Assembly: GCF_020991415.1 (NCBI RefSeq)
Contig: NZ_JAJMOY010000011.1
Location: 1-64,000, forward strand
Source: Flavobacterium sp. ENC
GTDB lineage: Bacteria; Bacteroidota; Bacteroidia; Flavobacteriales; Flavobacteriaceae
DNA: 64,000 nt
Direction of reading: 5' to 3'
Part shown: piece after piece, positions 8,001 to 16,768 of the stretch
Layout: each line of letters opens with the position of its first letter
Numbering within the stretch: position 1 is the first letter of the stretch
The notes under the pieces: generated by a model
What the model was told of the DNA's origin: nothing
The model's input: the letters and a program-made list of their open reading frames with translations, nothing else
Databases searched by the model: none
Position numbers and translations under genes: made by a program

Positions 8001-11000
8001 CGTTGCGGTGTATGTTCCGGCAGTTAATCCTGTTGCCGTAGCAGCAGTTCCTCCTGATGGTGCCCATGAATACGTATAGGAAGGAGTTCCACCAGTTGCA
8101 CTTACCGTAGCAGAACCGTTAGTACCTCCATTGCAGGATACATTGGTTTGTGCTACTGGCGAAGCCGTAAGAGCAGTTGCTGGTTCTGTAATGGTAAAAG
8201 TTTGTGTTGCAGTACATCCGTTAGCATCTGTAACGGTTGCTGTGTACGTTCCTGCTGTTAAACCGGTTGCCGTGTCTGCAGTTCCCCCTGAAGGTGACCA
8301 TGAATAGGTATATCCGGCAGTTCCACCAGTTGCACTTACTGTTGCAGATCCATTCGATCCTGAATTACAGGAAACATTGGTCTGTGCTACAGGTGAAGCA
8401 ATTAGAATAGTTGGTTCTGTAATCGTAAAACTTTGCGTTGCAGTACATCCGTTGGCATCTGTAACCGTTGCGGTGTACGTTCCAGCAGTTAGTCCTGTTG
8501 CCGTGTCGGCAGTTCCGCCTGAAGGTGACCATAAATAGGTGTATCCACTAGTTCCGCCCCCTGCGATTACCGTAGCAGATCCGTTAGATCCTGAATTACA
8601 GGATACATTGGTTTGAGCTCCGGCAGAAGCTGTAAGAACACCTGGTTCTGTAATCGTAAAACTTTGCGTTGCAGTACATCCGTTGGCATCTGTAACAGTC
8701 GCCGTATACGTTCCTGCGGTTAGTCCTGAAGCTGTTGCAGCAGTTCCACCGGCAGGTGACCATGAATAGGTATATCCCGGAGTTCCACCTGTTCCACTTA
8801 CTGTAGCTGAACCGTTAGTGCCTCCATTGCAGGATACATTGGTTTGTGCTACTGGCGAAGCTGTAAGAGCAGTAGCCGGTTCTGTAATGATAAAGCTTTG
8901 TGTTGCAGTACATCCGTTGGCATCCGTAATAGTTGCCGTGTACGTTCCTGCTGTTAAACCAGTTGCCGTGTCGGCAGTTCCTCCTGAAGGTGACCATGAA
9001 TAGGTATATCCCGGAGTTCCGCCAGTTGCGCTTACTGTCGCAGATCCTGTCGATCCTGAATTACAAGCTATATTCGTTTGAGCTACCGGTAAAGCTGTAA
9101 GAGCAGTAGCCGGTTCTGTGATCGTAAAAGTTTGTGTTGCAATACATGAGTTTGCATCTGTAACCGTTACGGTATACGTTCCTGCAGTTAAACCAGTTGC
9201 CGTGCCGGCAGTTCCACCTGAAGGTGACCATGAATAGGTATAAGTTCCAGTTCCACCGGTTGCATTTACCGTAGCTGAACCATTAGACCCTGAATTACAG
9301 GAAACATTGGTTTGAGCTGCGGGTGAAGCTACTAAAATAGTTGGTTCTGTGATCGTAAAACTTTGAGTCGTAGTACATGCGTTGGCATCTGTAACCGTTA
9401 CAGTATACGTTCCTGCAGTTAAACCTGTTGCCGTGTCGGCAGTTCCTCCTGAAGGTGACCATGAATAGGTATATCCCGGAGTTCCGCCAGTCACACTTAC
9501 TGTCGCAGATCCGTTAGATCCTGAATTACAGGAAACATTGGTTTGAGCTGCGGCTGAAGCTGTTAGAATAGTTGGTTCTGTAATGGTAAAAGTTTGTGTT
9601 GCAGTACATCCGTTAGCATCTGTAACCGTTACGGTATACGTTCCTGCAATTAAACCAGTTGCCGTGTCGGCAGTTCCACCTGAAGGTGACCATGAATAGG
9701 AATAGGAAGGAGTTCCTCCTGTTGCACTTACTGTAGCTGAACCGTTAGATCCTGAGTTACAGGATACATTGGTTTGTGCTGCTGACGAAGCTGTAAGAGC
9801 TGTAGCCGGTTCTGTAATGGTAAAACTTTGAGTAGCAGTACATCCGTTGGCATCTGTAATAGTAACGGTGTACGTTCCGGCAGTCAGTCCTGAAGCTGTA
9901 GCAGCAGTTCCTCCTGATGGTGCCCATGAATAGGTATAGGAAGGAGTTCCACCGGTTGCACTTACCGTAGCAGACCCTGTTGATCCTGAATTACAAGCGA
10001 TATTCGTTTGAGCTACAGGCACAGCTGTAAGGGCTGTTGCTGGTTCTGTGATCGTAAAAGTTTGTGTTGCAATACATGAGTTTGCATCGGTAACCGTTAC
10101 GGTATACGTTCCGGCAGTTAATCCTGATGCTGTAGCAGCAGTTCCTCCTGAAGGTGACCAGGAATAGGTATAGGTACCAGTTCCACCTGTTGCACTTACC
10201 GTAGCAGATCCATTCGATCCTGAATTACAGGAAACATTAATTTGAGCTGCGGGTGAAGCTACCAAAATAGTTGGTTCTGTAAGGGTAAAACTTTGAGTTG
10301 CAGTACATCCGTTGCCATCTGTAACTGTTGCCGTATACGTTCCTGCTGTCAGTCCTGAAGCTGTTGCAGCCGTTCCTCCTGAAGGTGACCATGAATAGGT
10401 ATATCCAGCAGTTCCACCAGTTGCACTTACCGTAGCAGATCCATTTGATCCTGAATTACAGGAAACATTGGTTTGAGCCGAGGCAGAAGCGACAAGAACA
10501 GTTGGTTCTGTAATAGTAAAACTTTGTGTTGCAGTACATCCGTTGCCATCTGTAACCGTTGCGGTGTAAGTACCTGCAGTTAGCCCCGAAGCTGTTGCAG
10601 CCGTTCCTCCTGAAGGTGACCATGAATAAGTATATCCGGCTGTTCCACCTGTTGCACTTACCGTTGCTGAACCATTAGTACCTCCATTGCAGGATATATT
10701 GGTTTGGGCAGCTGGTGAGGCTGTAAGAACACTCGGCTCAGTAATGGTAAAGCTTTGTGTTGCAGTACATCCGTTCGCATCCGTGATTGTTACGGTATAC
10801 GTTCCCGCAGTCAGTCCCGTTGCCGTAGCAGCAGTTCCTCCGGCAGGTGCCCATGAATAGGTATACGTTCCGGTTCCACCAGTTCCACTTACTGTAGCTG
10901 AACCGTTAGTACCTCCATTGCAGGATACATTGGTTTGTGCTGCTGGCGAAGCTGTAAGAGCTGTAGCCGGTTCTGTAATGGTAAACGTTTGAGTTGCAGT

Positions 11001-13478
11001 ACATCCTTTAGCATCTGTAACAGTTGCTGTATAGGTACCGGCAGTTAGGCCTGAAGCTGTCGCAGCAGTTCCTCCGGCAGGTGACCAGGAATAGGTATAT
11101 CCGGCAGTTCCACCAGTTGCACTTACTGTAGCTGAACCGTTAGAACCTGAATTACAGGAAATATTGGTTTGAGCTGCGGCTGAAGCAACCAGATCAGCTG
11201 GTTCTGTTATGGTAAAAGATTGTGTAGCAGTACATCCTTTAGCATCTGTAACAGTTGCTGTGTAGGTTCCTGCACTTAAGCCTGAAGCCGTAGCAGCAGT
11301 TCCACCTGAAGGTGACCAGGAATAGGTATATCCGGCTGTTCCACCTGTTGCACTTACCGTTGCTGAACCATTAGTACCTCCATTGCAGGATACATTGGTT
11401 TGGGCTGCGGCTGAAGCAACCAGATCAGCTGGTTCTGTTATGGTAAAAGATTGTGTTGCAGTACATCCTTTACTATCTGTAACAGTCGCGGTATAAGTAC
11501 CAGCGGATAATCCTGAAGCTGTTGCAGCCGTTCCGCCGGATGGGGACCAGGAATACGTATATCCGGCAGTTCCACCAGTGGCACTTACTGTTGCTGAACC
11601 GTTAGTACCTCCATTGCAGGATACATTGGTTTGGGCTGAAGCCGAAGCTACCAAAGCTGCTAAAGGTTGTGTAATGGTAAAAGATTGTGTTGCAGTACAT
11701 CCTTTGCTATCTGTAACAGTCGCGGTATAAGTACCGGCGGCTAGTCCTGAAGCCGTTGCAGCCGTTCCGCCAGATGGGGACCAGGAATACGTATATCCGG
11801 CAGTTCCACCAGTGGCACTTACGGTTGCTGAACCGTTAGTTCCTGAATTACAAGATACATTGGTTTGGGCTGAAGCCGAAGCAACAAGAGCTGTTAAAGG
11901 TTGTGTAATGGTAAACGTTTTAGTGGCCTGACAGCTGTTCGCATCTGTAACAGTTACCGTATAGGTTCCTGCCGCTAATCCTGAAGCTGTTGCAGCCGTT
12001 CCACCCGATGGTGACCAGGAATAGGTATAGGTAGGAGTTCCTCCTGTTGGAGCGACAGTAGCTGTACCGTTGGTTCCATTAAAACAGGAAACATTGGTTT
12101 GACTCCCTGCAGTAGCATCAAGCGCTGCAGTAGGCTGTGTAATTGTAAAGGTTCTGGTTGCCTGACAGCTGTTCGCATCAGTTACTGTTACGGTATAAGT
12201 ACCCATAGCCAATCCTGAAGCAGTTGCTCCTGTACCGCCAGATGGTGACCAGGAATAGGTATAGGTACCGGTTCCTGTTCCTCCCGAGGGGATAACAGTA
12301 GCCGTACCATTTGATCCTCCAAAACAGGAAACATTTGTACTTGCTCCTGTGGCCAGACTAATAGCCGGGGGTTGTGATATATTAAAAGATCTCGTTATCT
12401 GAGTTGCTTCAGCATCTGTGATGGTGACAGTATAATTACCCATAACCAGTCCTGTAGCGGTGGCTCCCGTTCCTCCTGATGGTGACCAGGAATACGTGTA
12501 AGCCGTTTTCCCCCCAGTTACATTTACTGTTGCGGTTCCATTAGCTCCTCCATTACACGAAACATTCGTTTGTGGTGTCGAAGAAGTACTTAGAGCGGCT
12601 CCCGTTGTAAAGGTTAGCTCAGCGCCATAACTCGTTCCTCCGGAATTTTTGGCATATGCTTTATAGTAAATAAGAGTAGAGGCAGGAAATAATCCCACGT
12701 TATTGGTAAAGACACCTGTACCTGTACCGATTTGTATTTTATTACTTGATGTAGTCGGGTTTGTTGTGGTTGCCCAAACAATTCCTCTTTCTATAGTAGG
12801 ATCACCACCATCGGCAGTTACATTGCCACCCAGTGTTGCTTTTACGGCTCCTACATTTGTAGCTGCAGCGGTTGTTACCGTTGGAGCTACTGCACCATTT
12901 GCAAATCTGAAATCATCAACGGCAAAATAGTCATAATTACCGCTTAATTGAATTTCAAGCTGATCTATAATTACCGCTGTATTGTCTGAACCTCCCTCGG
13001 TAGCGAAGTTGATCTGTATAAAACCATTACCCGGAAGAGCAGTACCTACAGAAGCACCACTCGTACTTTTCACAACCGTAAATTGTGTCGTACCGGCCAG
13101 TTTACCTTTAAAAGTAATAGAACCAGGCAGGCCATTGTTGGTGACACCCGGAGTAAAAGCGGCATTACCGGTTACATAAATCCATAAACTACTCAGCTTA
13201 AAGCTGCCGGTAGCATCAGTAATAGTACCCGACTGACCTAAACCTTCGGGGCCTGCTGAGTCTTCTACCTGGATAAATTTGCCTGAGCCATTATAACCCC
13301 CACTTGCAAGAGGGTAGACCTTAAAGCTAAGATAACTGCTGGTTAAATTAAAGGTTTTCGCGCCATTTGTAAAACTGCTGGCATTATTAGTAGCAGTTTC
13401 AAATGTCTCTGTAGTTTGTGCCCCAATATGAGGGATCGCAAAAAACAGAAAGATGATTAATAAGTAAAGTTTTTTCAT
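5046..13478 (-). CDS. Giant T9SS-exported adhesin with 26 SprB-type repeats
   Basis: 2810-residue surface protein. A signal peptide (1-20) is followed by an N-terminal beta-sandwich region (about 22-195), an Ig/fibronectin-like module (about 196-290), then 26 tandem repeats of about 77 residues (about 293-2311). Each repeat has the SprB-family pattern TNVSCNxGxNGSATV, GGTxxYTYSWSPSGG, GTYTxTVTDxxGC and FTITEP, with a conserved Cys pair. A HYR-like domain follows (about 2311-2386), then MBG and cadherin-like modules, and a type A T9SS sorting domain (about 2730-2810, starting KLYPNPA). SprB-repeat proteins are gliding or surface adhesins; this one is far shorter than the classical SprB and has a type A rather than type B C-terminus, so it is an SprB-like adhesin and not SprB itself. 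The repeat DNA is very similar between copies, so length may vary by recombination. Confidence 0.9.
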   Translation of the reverse strand: MKKLYLLIIFLFFAIPHIGAQTTETFETATNNASSFTNGAKTFNLTSSYLSFKVYPLASGGYNGSGKFIQVEDSAGPEGLGQSGTITDATGSFKLSSLWIYVTGNAAFTPGVTNNGLPGSITFKGKLAGTTQFTVVKSTSGASVGTALPGNGFIQINFATEGGSDNTAVIIDQLEIQLSGNYDYFAVDDFRFANGAVAPTVTTAAATNVGAVKATLGGNVTADGGDPTIERGIVWATTTNPTTSSNKIQIGTGTGVFTNNVGLFPASTLIYYKAYAKNSGGTSYGAELTFTTGAALSTSSTPQTNVSCNGGANGTATVNVTGGKTAYTYSWSPSGGTGATATGLVMGNYTVTITDAEATQITRSFNISQPPAISLATGASTNVSCFGGSNGTATVIPSGGTGTGTYTYSWSPSGGTGATASGLAMGTYTVTVTDANSCQATRTFTITQPTAALDATAGSQTNVSCFNGTNGTATVAPTGGTPTYTYSWSPSGGTAATASGLAAGTYTVTVTDANSCQATKTFTITQPLTALVASASAQTNVSCNSGTNGSATVSATGGTAGYTYSWSPSGGTAATASGLAAGTYTATVTDSKGCTATQSFTITQPLAALVASASAQTNVSCNGGTNGSATVSATGGTAGYTYSWSPSGGTAATASGLSAGTYTATVTDSKGCTATQSFTITEPADLVASAAAQTNVSCNGGTNGSATVSATGGTAGYTYSWSPSGGTAATASGLSAGTYTATVTDAKGCTATQSFTITEPADLVASAAAQTNISCNSGSNGSATVSATGGTAGYTYSWSPAGGTAATASGLTAGTYTATVTDAKGCTATQTFTITEPATALTASPAAQTNVSCNGGTNGSATVSGTGGTGTYTYSWAPAGGTAATATGLTAGTYTVTITDANGCTATQSFTITEPSVLTASPAAQTNISCNGGTNGSATVSATGGTAGYTYSWSPSGGTAATASGLTAGTYTATVTDGNGCTATQSFTITEPTVLVASASAQTNVSCNSGSNGSATVSATGGTAGYTYSWSPSGGTAATASGLTAGTYTATVTDGNGCTATQSFTLTEPTILVASPAAQINVSCNSGSNGSATVSATGGTGTYTYSWSPSGGTAATASGLTAGTYTVTVTDANSCIATQTFTITEPATALTAVPVAQTNIACNSGSTGSATVSATGGTPSYTYSWAPSGGTAATASGLTAGTYTVTITDANGCTATQSFTITEPATALTASSAAQTNVSCNSGSNGSATVSATGGTPSYSYSWSPSGGTADTATGLIAGTYTVTVTDANGCTATQTFTITEPTILTASAAAQTNVSCNSGSNGSATVSVTGGTPGYTYSWSPSGGTADTATGLTAGTYTVTVTDANACTTTQSFTITEPTILVASPAAQTNVSCNSGSNGSATVNATGGTGTYTYSWSPSGGTAGTATGLTAGTYTVTVTDANSCIATQTFTITEPATALTALPVAQTNIACNSGSTGSATVSATGGTPGYTYSWSPSGGTADTATGLTAGTYTATITDANGCTATQSFIITEPATALTASPVAQTNVSCNGGTNGSATVSGTGGTPGYTYSWSPAGGTAATASGLTAGTYTATVTDANGCTATQSFTITEPGVLTASAGAQTNVSCNSGSNGSATVIAGGGTSGYTYLWSPSGGTADTATGLTAGTYTATVTDANGCTATQSFTITEPTILIASPVAQTNVSCNSGSNGSATVSATGGTAGYTYSWSPSGGTADTATGLTAGTYTATVTDANGCTATQTFTITEPATALTASPVAQTNVSCNGGTNGSATVSATGGTPSYTYSWAPSGGTAATATGLTAGTYTATVTDANGCTATQSFTITEPGVLTASAGAQTNVSCNSGSNGSATVIAAGGTSGYTYLWAPVGGTAATASGLTAGTYTATVTDANGCTATQSFTITEPGVLTAAAGAQTNVSCNSGANGSATVIAAGGTSGYTYSWSPSGGTADTATGLSAGTYTVTVTDANGCTATQSFTITEPATALTASPVAQINVSCNGGTNGSATVSGTGGTPGYTYSWSPSGGTADTATGLSAGTYTATVTDANGCTAIQTFTITEPTALTAADGGQTNVTCNSGSNGSATVIAAGGTGTYTYAWSPSGGTAATATGLSEGTYTVTVTDANGCTAIQSFTITQPQALLATPLIQTNVSCNGGTNGSASIVASRGTGAYTYSWAPYGGTAATATGLIAGTYTITVTDANGCTATQSFTITEPQPLTATFTQTNVSCAGGSDASATVIPAGGATPYTYVWSPSGGTAATASGLAAGTYTVTVTDGNGCTVTQPITIITTPDTTAPVPNVANLPAITNSCAVLAAEIAVPTATDSCAGTITATTSSPLNYTSAGTYVIIWSYDDGNGNISTQNQTVTVTASPLDQVTFTDAEVTYNGSLQTLSVAGLPTGATVAYSTTPATGNANGAIDAGVYTITAVVSPASGMPNCSSVTLTAELTIDKAAQTITFAAIPVKTLGANNTFNLGATASSGLPVTYSFTYTSALPPATVTPAGLVTMLRTGQGIITANQVGDANYLPAAGVAQTLTILNSNADITQITLGDVVYNNPPVLINYLLECGEQNLTVAIVNESNATISPAANFTIPLPKAGIYNQLITVTSEDGSVVKNYNLVIEKPFGFFDIVKMKFNNTLLVNNNPLTNGGYEFVAYEWYKNGVLIGTGQYYSAGNSQNNTLDPTADYKVKVTTKDGKVLQTCSSKIALQNSFQAKLYPNPAEKGKVVTVEADFPEDEIKDMQISLYSVSGQLIKTLKSSTVKTEVQLPGNTDGNMFVVVIEAASFKKTLKVLVK
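6550..12600 (-). repeat. 26 tandem repeats of about 233 bases inside the adhesin gene
   Basis: The coding DNA repeats with a period of about 228-237 bases, matching the 26 protein repeats. Copies in the first half (about 10,600-11,900) and pairs such as repeats 11/15 and 17/20 are the most alike, pointing to recent duplication or gene conversion. All ORFs read in other frames here are shadows of this repetition. Confidence 0.9.
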
Positions 13479-13574
13479 AATTCATTGAGATTAAATTGAT
13501 CTGATAGTATTGCTGCATTATATTTTAACTTATATTTCTAACTTTAAAAAAAAGGATTCTTAAAGTCTTAAAGT

Positions 13575-14591
13575 ATGTATAAACAGGAACTTATATTTAT
13601 TGTTAAATCTATCATTGCCTCAGAGACTGTTAATGAGCATGCAAAATGGGCGGAACAGCTTTCTGTTTTTTATAAAAAAACGACGACACTCCTGAATCCG
13701 GAAACTAATGAAACCCTTATAAAAGGCGGTGTTGCTTTATCCAGTTCAGGCGCTGCCGACTGTGTGGATGATTATTTGCGTACCGTTTTCTTTATAAAAG
13801 GGATTTACAAGGCTTTAACGAAATTAAGTCTGGACTTCCCCGAAAGAAGCATTAATATCCTTTATGCAGGATGTGGCCCTTACGCAACATTAATTCTGCC
13901 TTTACTTCCATTATTCGATAAAGAGAGAATTAAAGCTGTTTTAATAGACATCAATGCTGAATCCATACAATCTGTACACAACCTCTTATCGGTTATCGGT
14001 CTTCAGGAATATGATTTGCAACTGATAGAAGCAAACGCCATTACGTATACCAAACCAACAGATTTTGTGATCGATCTTGCCATTACCGAAACCATGCATT
14101 ATGCACTTACCCGTGAGCCTCAGGTAGCCATTACAAAAAATATTGTCAGTCAATTGACTTCTGATGCCATATTGATTCCTGAAGAAATAAGAATTGATCT
14201 TGCCTATACCTTTTTCGTTTATGAGCCATATCTCAAAAACACGAATGAAGTAAAGGGCCGCAACGATATGCAGCCCTATACTGACCATGTATTTGTTGAT
14301 AGATTATTTACAATAAACAAAGAACATTTTGGCAGAGAAAATAGCACTTCAAAATTTGAAAGCTACTTTTATAAGCTGCCGGCCGATTTTAGCAATCACC
14401 CCGATGTATGCATTTTTACAGCACTTAAAATATTTGAGGATATTGAGTTGAAAACTGCTGAATCCTATATAACAAATCCTTTTTGTCTTGTATCCATGTA
14501 TAATCTTAGTGCTTACGCTGAAATTCAGTTAGTATATGATTATAGTGAAATTCCACAATGGTCATATACTTTAAAAGAACTTAAGGTTTAG
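13575..14591 (+). CDS. Class I SAM-dependent methyltransferase-like protein
   Basis: 338 residues. A class I methyltransferase core is suggested by LYAGCGPYATL (residues 97-107, motif I, binds S-adenosylmethionine), an acidic residue at the end of strand 2 (IDINAES, about 124-130), and a strand-4-like segment DLAITETMHYAL (168-178). The ITET acidic pair followed by ILIPEE resembles the layout of protein arginine methyltransferases, but I cannot prove that relation. The N-terminal 90 residues are helical and unfamiliar. The gene converges on a tail-collar-like gene and the two stop codons overlap, with no terminator between. Substrate unknown. Confidence 0.6.
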   Translation: MYKQELIFIVKSIIASETVNEHAKWAEQLSVFYKKTTTLLNPETNETLIKGGVALSSSGAADCVDDYLRTVFFIKGIYKALTKLSLDFPERSINILYAGCGPYATLILPLLPLFDKERIKAVLIDINAESIQSVHNLLSVIGLQEYDLQLIEANAITYTKPTDFVIDLAITETMHYALTREPQVAITKNIVSQLTSDAILIPEEIRIDLAYTFFVYEPYLKNTNEVKGRNDMQPYTDHVFVDRLFTINKEHFGRENSTSKFESYFYKLPADFSNHPDVCIFTALKIFEDIELKTAESYITNPFCLVSMYNLSAYAEIQLVYDYSEIPQWSYTLKELKV

Positions 14592-15142
14592 TTTCTGGAA
14601 GGGAAAATACCTTCAAGACAAATAATGTACGTTAAGGCCAAATAAGGCTGCATTATAGAGATTGGAATATTATTACCAGTTGCACCAGTAACAATGCTGG
14701 TTGTCAGGTTGACATTCGGAGTTGATGTAGCAAAACCTAATGTAGGGGCAAATGCTCTTGCTACTACTGATCCTGGTGTAGCTATAGAAGCTCCTGCTAT
14801 CGGTACTGCATCAGTTGAATTCGCACTACTTACTGCTAAAGTTCCAGGACCCGCGTGAACGTGAGCTGGTAAGTTGCTTGTTAAAATACTCACATTTGGA
14901 GTACCTGCAACCTCACCTAATACATAATTTGAACCACCACCATTTCCGGCACCAATAGCTACTGATCCCTGTAAATTCGGTAAGGCAAACGTCGTTTGTC
15001 CATTTCCTCCGTACGTAGTACCTAAAATTGAAAATAAAGCAGTATTCTGCGCGATAGACATGATTTGTCCGTTGCAAAGCGCCCAGCCTCTTGGTGCGAA
15101 ATTTCCTGCAAAAAGTTTTACAACTCCGATGAATTCTTCCAT
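14588..15142 (-). CDS. Phage tail-collar domain protein (MdpB-like)
   Basis: 184 residues with an N-terminal tail-collar domain: FIGVVKLFAGNFAPRGWALC at residues 4-23, then NGQIMSI, GTTYGGNGQTTFALPNLQG and the central AHVHAG. The C-terminus (QPYLALTYIICLEGIFPSRN) is also typical of the microcystin-dependent-protein (MdpB) family, which is common in Bacteroidota chromosomes outside prophages, often in groups of three. Here only one copy is seen. No signal peptide. No other phage gene is nearby, so this is not evidence of a prophage. Its role is unknown; structures of the family suggest a trimeric fibre tip. Confidence 0.85.
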   Translation of the reverse strand: MEEFIGVVKLFAGNFAPRGWALCNGQIMSIAQNTALFSILGTTYGGNGQTTFALPNLQGSVAIGAGNGGGSNYVLGEVAGTPNVSILTSNLPAHVHAGPGTLAVSSANSTDAVPIAGASIATPGSVVARAFAPTLGFATSTPNVNLTTSIVTGATGNNIPISIMQPYLALTYIICLEGIFPSRN

Positions 15143-15654
15143 AATAAAATTGATTAAATTGATTAGTAATAGTTTTTGTTTAGTATATGTAACAAATCTA
15201 CCTTATTGGCTACTTGTGGGAGCACGTAGAAATACCTGTTTTTGACGTGTAATTGGCCTTTTAATTAATTTAGTTTAAAGCTAAGTGATTCTAAATGAAT
15301 TGAATCCGTTTCGCTTATTTTTTTTTATTAATTTTTTTCTTATATTTTTACGCGAGGCTTATTGTAAGAGTAAAACACTTTTCCGGGAGAAGAAAGACAG
15401 CGTTAGTGCATTAAAATATGTTTTCAACAGGCTAAAACAGCCGCACGAAGAAGATTTTTTTGAAATTGTTAGAGAGTGAAAACCAATAGTCCCCTTCTGC
15501 AGCTTATTTTACTATTAAATAGCAAAACAATGAAGTAATAAGTAAAATGGGGCACGAATATTGAGAAAGTAATTTTTAAAGAGATACTTTTTATAACTTT
15601 ATAGAATAATTTTAATGTTAAAAAAAAAAATTTATTAATTTAAACATAAAATTT
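15143..15654. other. Gap of 512 bases, no certain gene
   Basis: Very AT-rich. A 64-codon ORF beginning with GTG at 15285 and ending at 15479 has one hydrophobic stretch followed by a charged tail; it has no recognisable start signal and is not supported well enough to call. No terminator is seen for the tail-collar gene side. The last 60 bases before the META gene are a poly-A/T tract typical of a promoter region. Confidence 0.5.
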
Positions 15655-16089
15655 ATGAGAAATTATATAATTGCATTCGTTTCCTTTTCCATCTTATTAC
15701 TTAATTCGTGTATGGCATCAAAAGACGCTAAAAATACCTCCGGACTTTATGACACTACCTGGGAACTGGAATATATTTCAGGGCCAAGAATTGCCTTTGA
15801 AGGATTATATCCAAATAAAAAACCACAAATTACTTTTGATCAGAAAGAAACTAAAGTATTTGGAAATAGCGGATGCAACGGTTACAGCGCCCCTTATACC
15901 TTAAACGGAACAGCACTAACTTTTGGAGAACCTGGCCCGTCAACAATGATGTTTTGTGATGGAGGAGGAGAGCAGCAATTTTTACAGCAAATGAAAAAAA
16001 ATACTAGCTACGCTATAGATAAGGACGGGAAGCTAAATTTAATTCAGGGAGATGTTCCCATGATGAGATTTAAAAAAGTGGCTAAATAA
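15655..16089 (+). CDS. META-domain lipoprotein (HslJ/DUF306-like)
   Basis: 144 residues with a lipoprotein signal peptide (LLLNSC, lipid-bearing Cys19) followed by a META domain: TTWELEYISG at about 38-47, then the family motif GNSGCNGYSAPY, and a second conserved part around PGPSTMMFCDGGGEQQFLQQM. In other bacteria such domains occur in HslJ, linked to novobiocin and heat stress, but the molecular function is not known. It should be anchored in the outer or inner membrane facing the periplasm. It stands alone, followed by a strong terminator. Confidence 0.9.
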   Translation: MRNYIIAFVSFSILLLNSCMASKDAKNTSGLYDTTWELEYISGPRIAFEGLYPNKKPQITFDQKETKVFGNSGCNGYSAPYTLNGTALTFGEPGPSTMMFCDGGGEQQFLQQMKKNTSYAIDKDGKLNLIQGDVPMMRFKKVAK

Positions 16090-16111
16090 TTTTAAAGATT
16101 AGTTTACATAG

Positions 16112-16145
16112 AAAAGGGGAAGTGATTTGTTTCACTTCCCCTTTT
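16112..16145. terminator. Strong bidirectional terminator
   Basis: Perfect 14-base inverted repeat, AAAAGGGGAAGTGA / TCACTTCCCCTTTT, with a 6-base loop and T tracts on both strands. It separates the convergent META lipoprotein and the downstream secreted-protein gene. Confidence 0.9.
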
Positions 16146-16171
16146 TACTTATCCCTAAATAATTTCATGTT

Positions 16172-16768
16172 TTATTCTTTAAGCAGCAGGATAGTTGCTT
16201 TATAGCCTGTACCCACATTCCACTGACTCGAATAAATAACCGCGCCTTTATCGTCATACACTTCAAATTGGGCCGTATTAGGCGAAGCAAATCCTTCGTT
16301 TAAAGCTTCAAAATCTATTTTATTCATTCCTTCGGCTAACGTTATTTTGAATCCTTTAAATTCTCCGTCCAGACCAACTTCCGGTTCAATTACCTTATCA
16401 TTTAAATATACCTTGATCTTATCACCGTCTACAAAAGCAGCATCGCGGTAACGAATGGTTGAGGTAAATGATTTCGTTCTGAATCCTCCAAGATACTGAT
16501 TACGTCGGTAAGCTGTCTCATTGGTATTGGAATCCGGTTTATAAAGATTTGTATCCTTAAAGAGTTCTTTAGGATCAATCTTTAAAGGATCCGGTTTTTC
16601 CACAACAGCCGGCGGATTAACCTTGGGAGAAATTTCTTTGGGAGGAATTACTTCTTTAACCGGTGATTCCTTAGCGGGGATCGATTTGAATTTATTATTC
16701 AGTTCATCCTGCGCATGGCCCTGAAGTGAAACCACAATTAGTATAATTAAAAACAATATTCTTTTCAT
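16172..16768 (-). CDS. Secreted protein of unknown function, proline/lysine-rich
   Basis: 198 residues. A clear signal peptide (MKRILFLIILIVVSLQGHAQ) is followed by a low-complexity Lys/Pro/Glu-rich linker (about 25-75) and a C-terminal beta-rich domain (about 90-198) with motifs like DGDKIKVYLND and EGMNKIDFEALNEG, reminiscent of small periplasmic beta-sandwich domains. I do not recognise the family with certainty. Probably periplasmic or surface exposed. It is monocistronic, convergent with the META lipoprotein. Confidence 0.75.
   Translation of the reverse strand: MKRILFLIILIVVSLQGHAQDELNNKFKSIPAKESPVKEVIPPKEISPKVNPPAVVEKPDPLKIDPKELFKDTNLYKPDSNTNETAYRRNQYLGGFRTKSFTSTIRYRDAAFVDGDKIKVYLNDKVIEPEVGLDGEFKGFKITLAEGMNKIDFEALNEGFASPNTAQFEVYDDKGAVIYSSQWNVGTGYKATILLLKE

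Noticed and set aside
6550..12600. CRISPR-like array
   Set aside because: The repeats are about 233 bases long, lie in frame in one gene and encode a known protein repeat.
5074..13179. Many plus- and minus-strand ORFs inside the adhesin gene
   Set aside because: They are frame shadows of the repeat DNA; none has its own start signal or family motif.
14588..15142. Prophage remnant
   Set aside because: Only a tail-collar-like gene is present; no capsid, terminase, integrase or lysis genes are near.
15285..15479. 64-codon ORF with a GTG start
   Set aside because: No RBS or family support; low-complexity AT-rich region.
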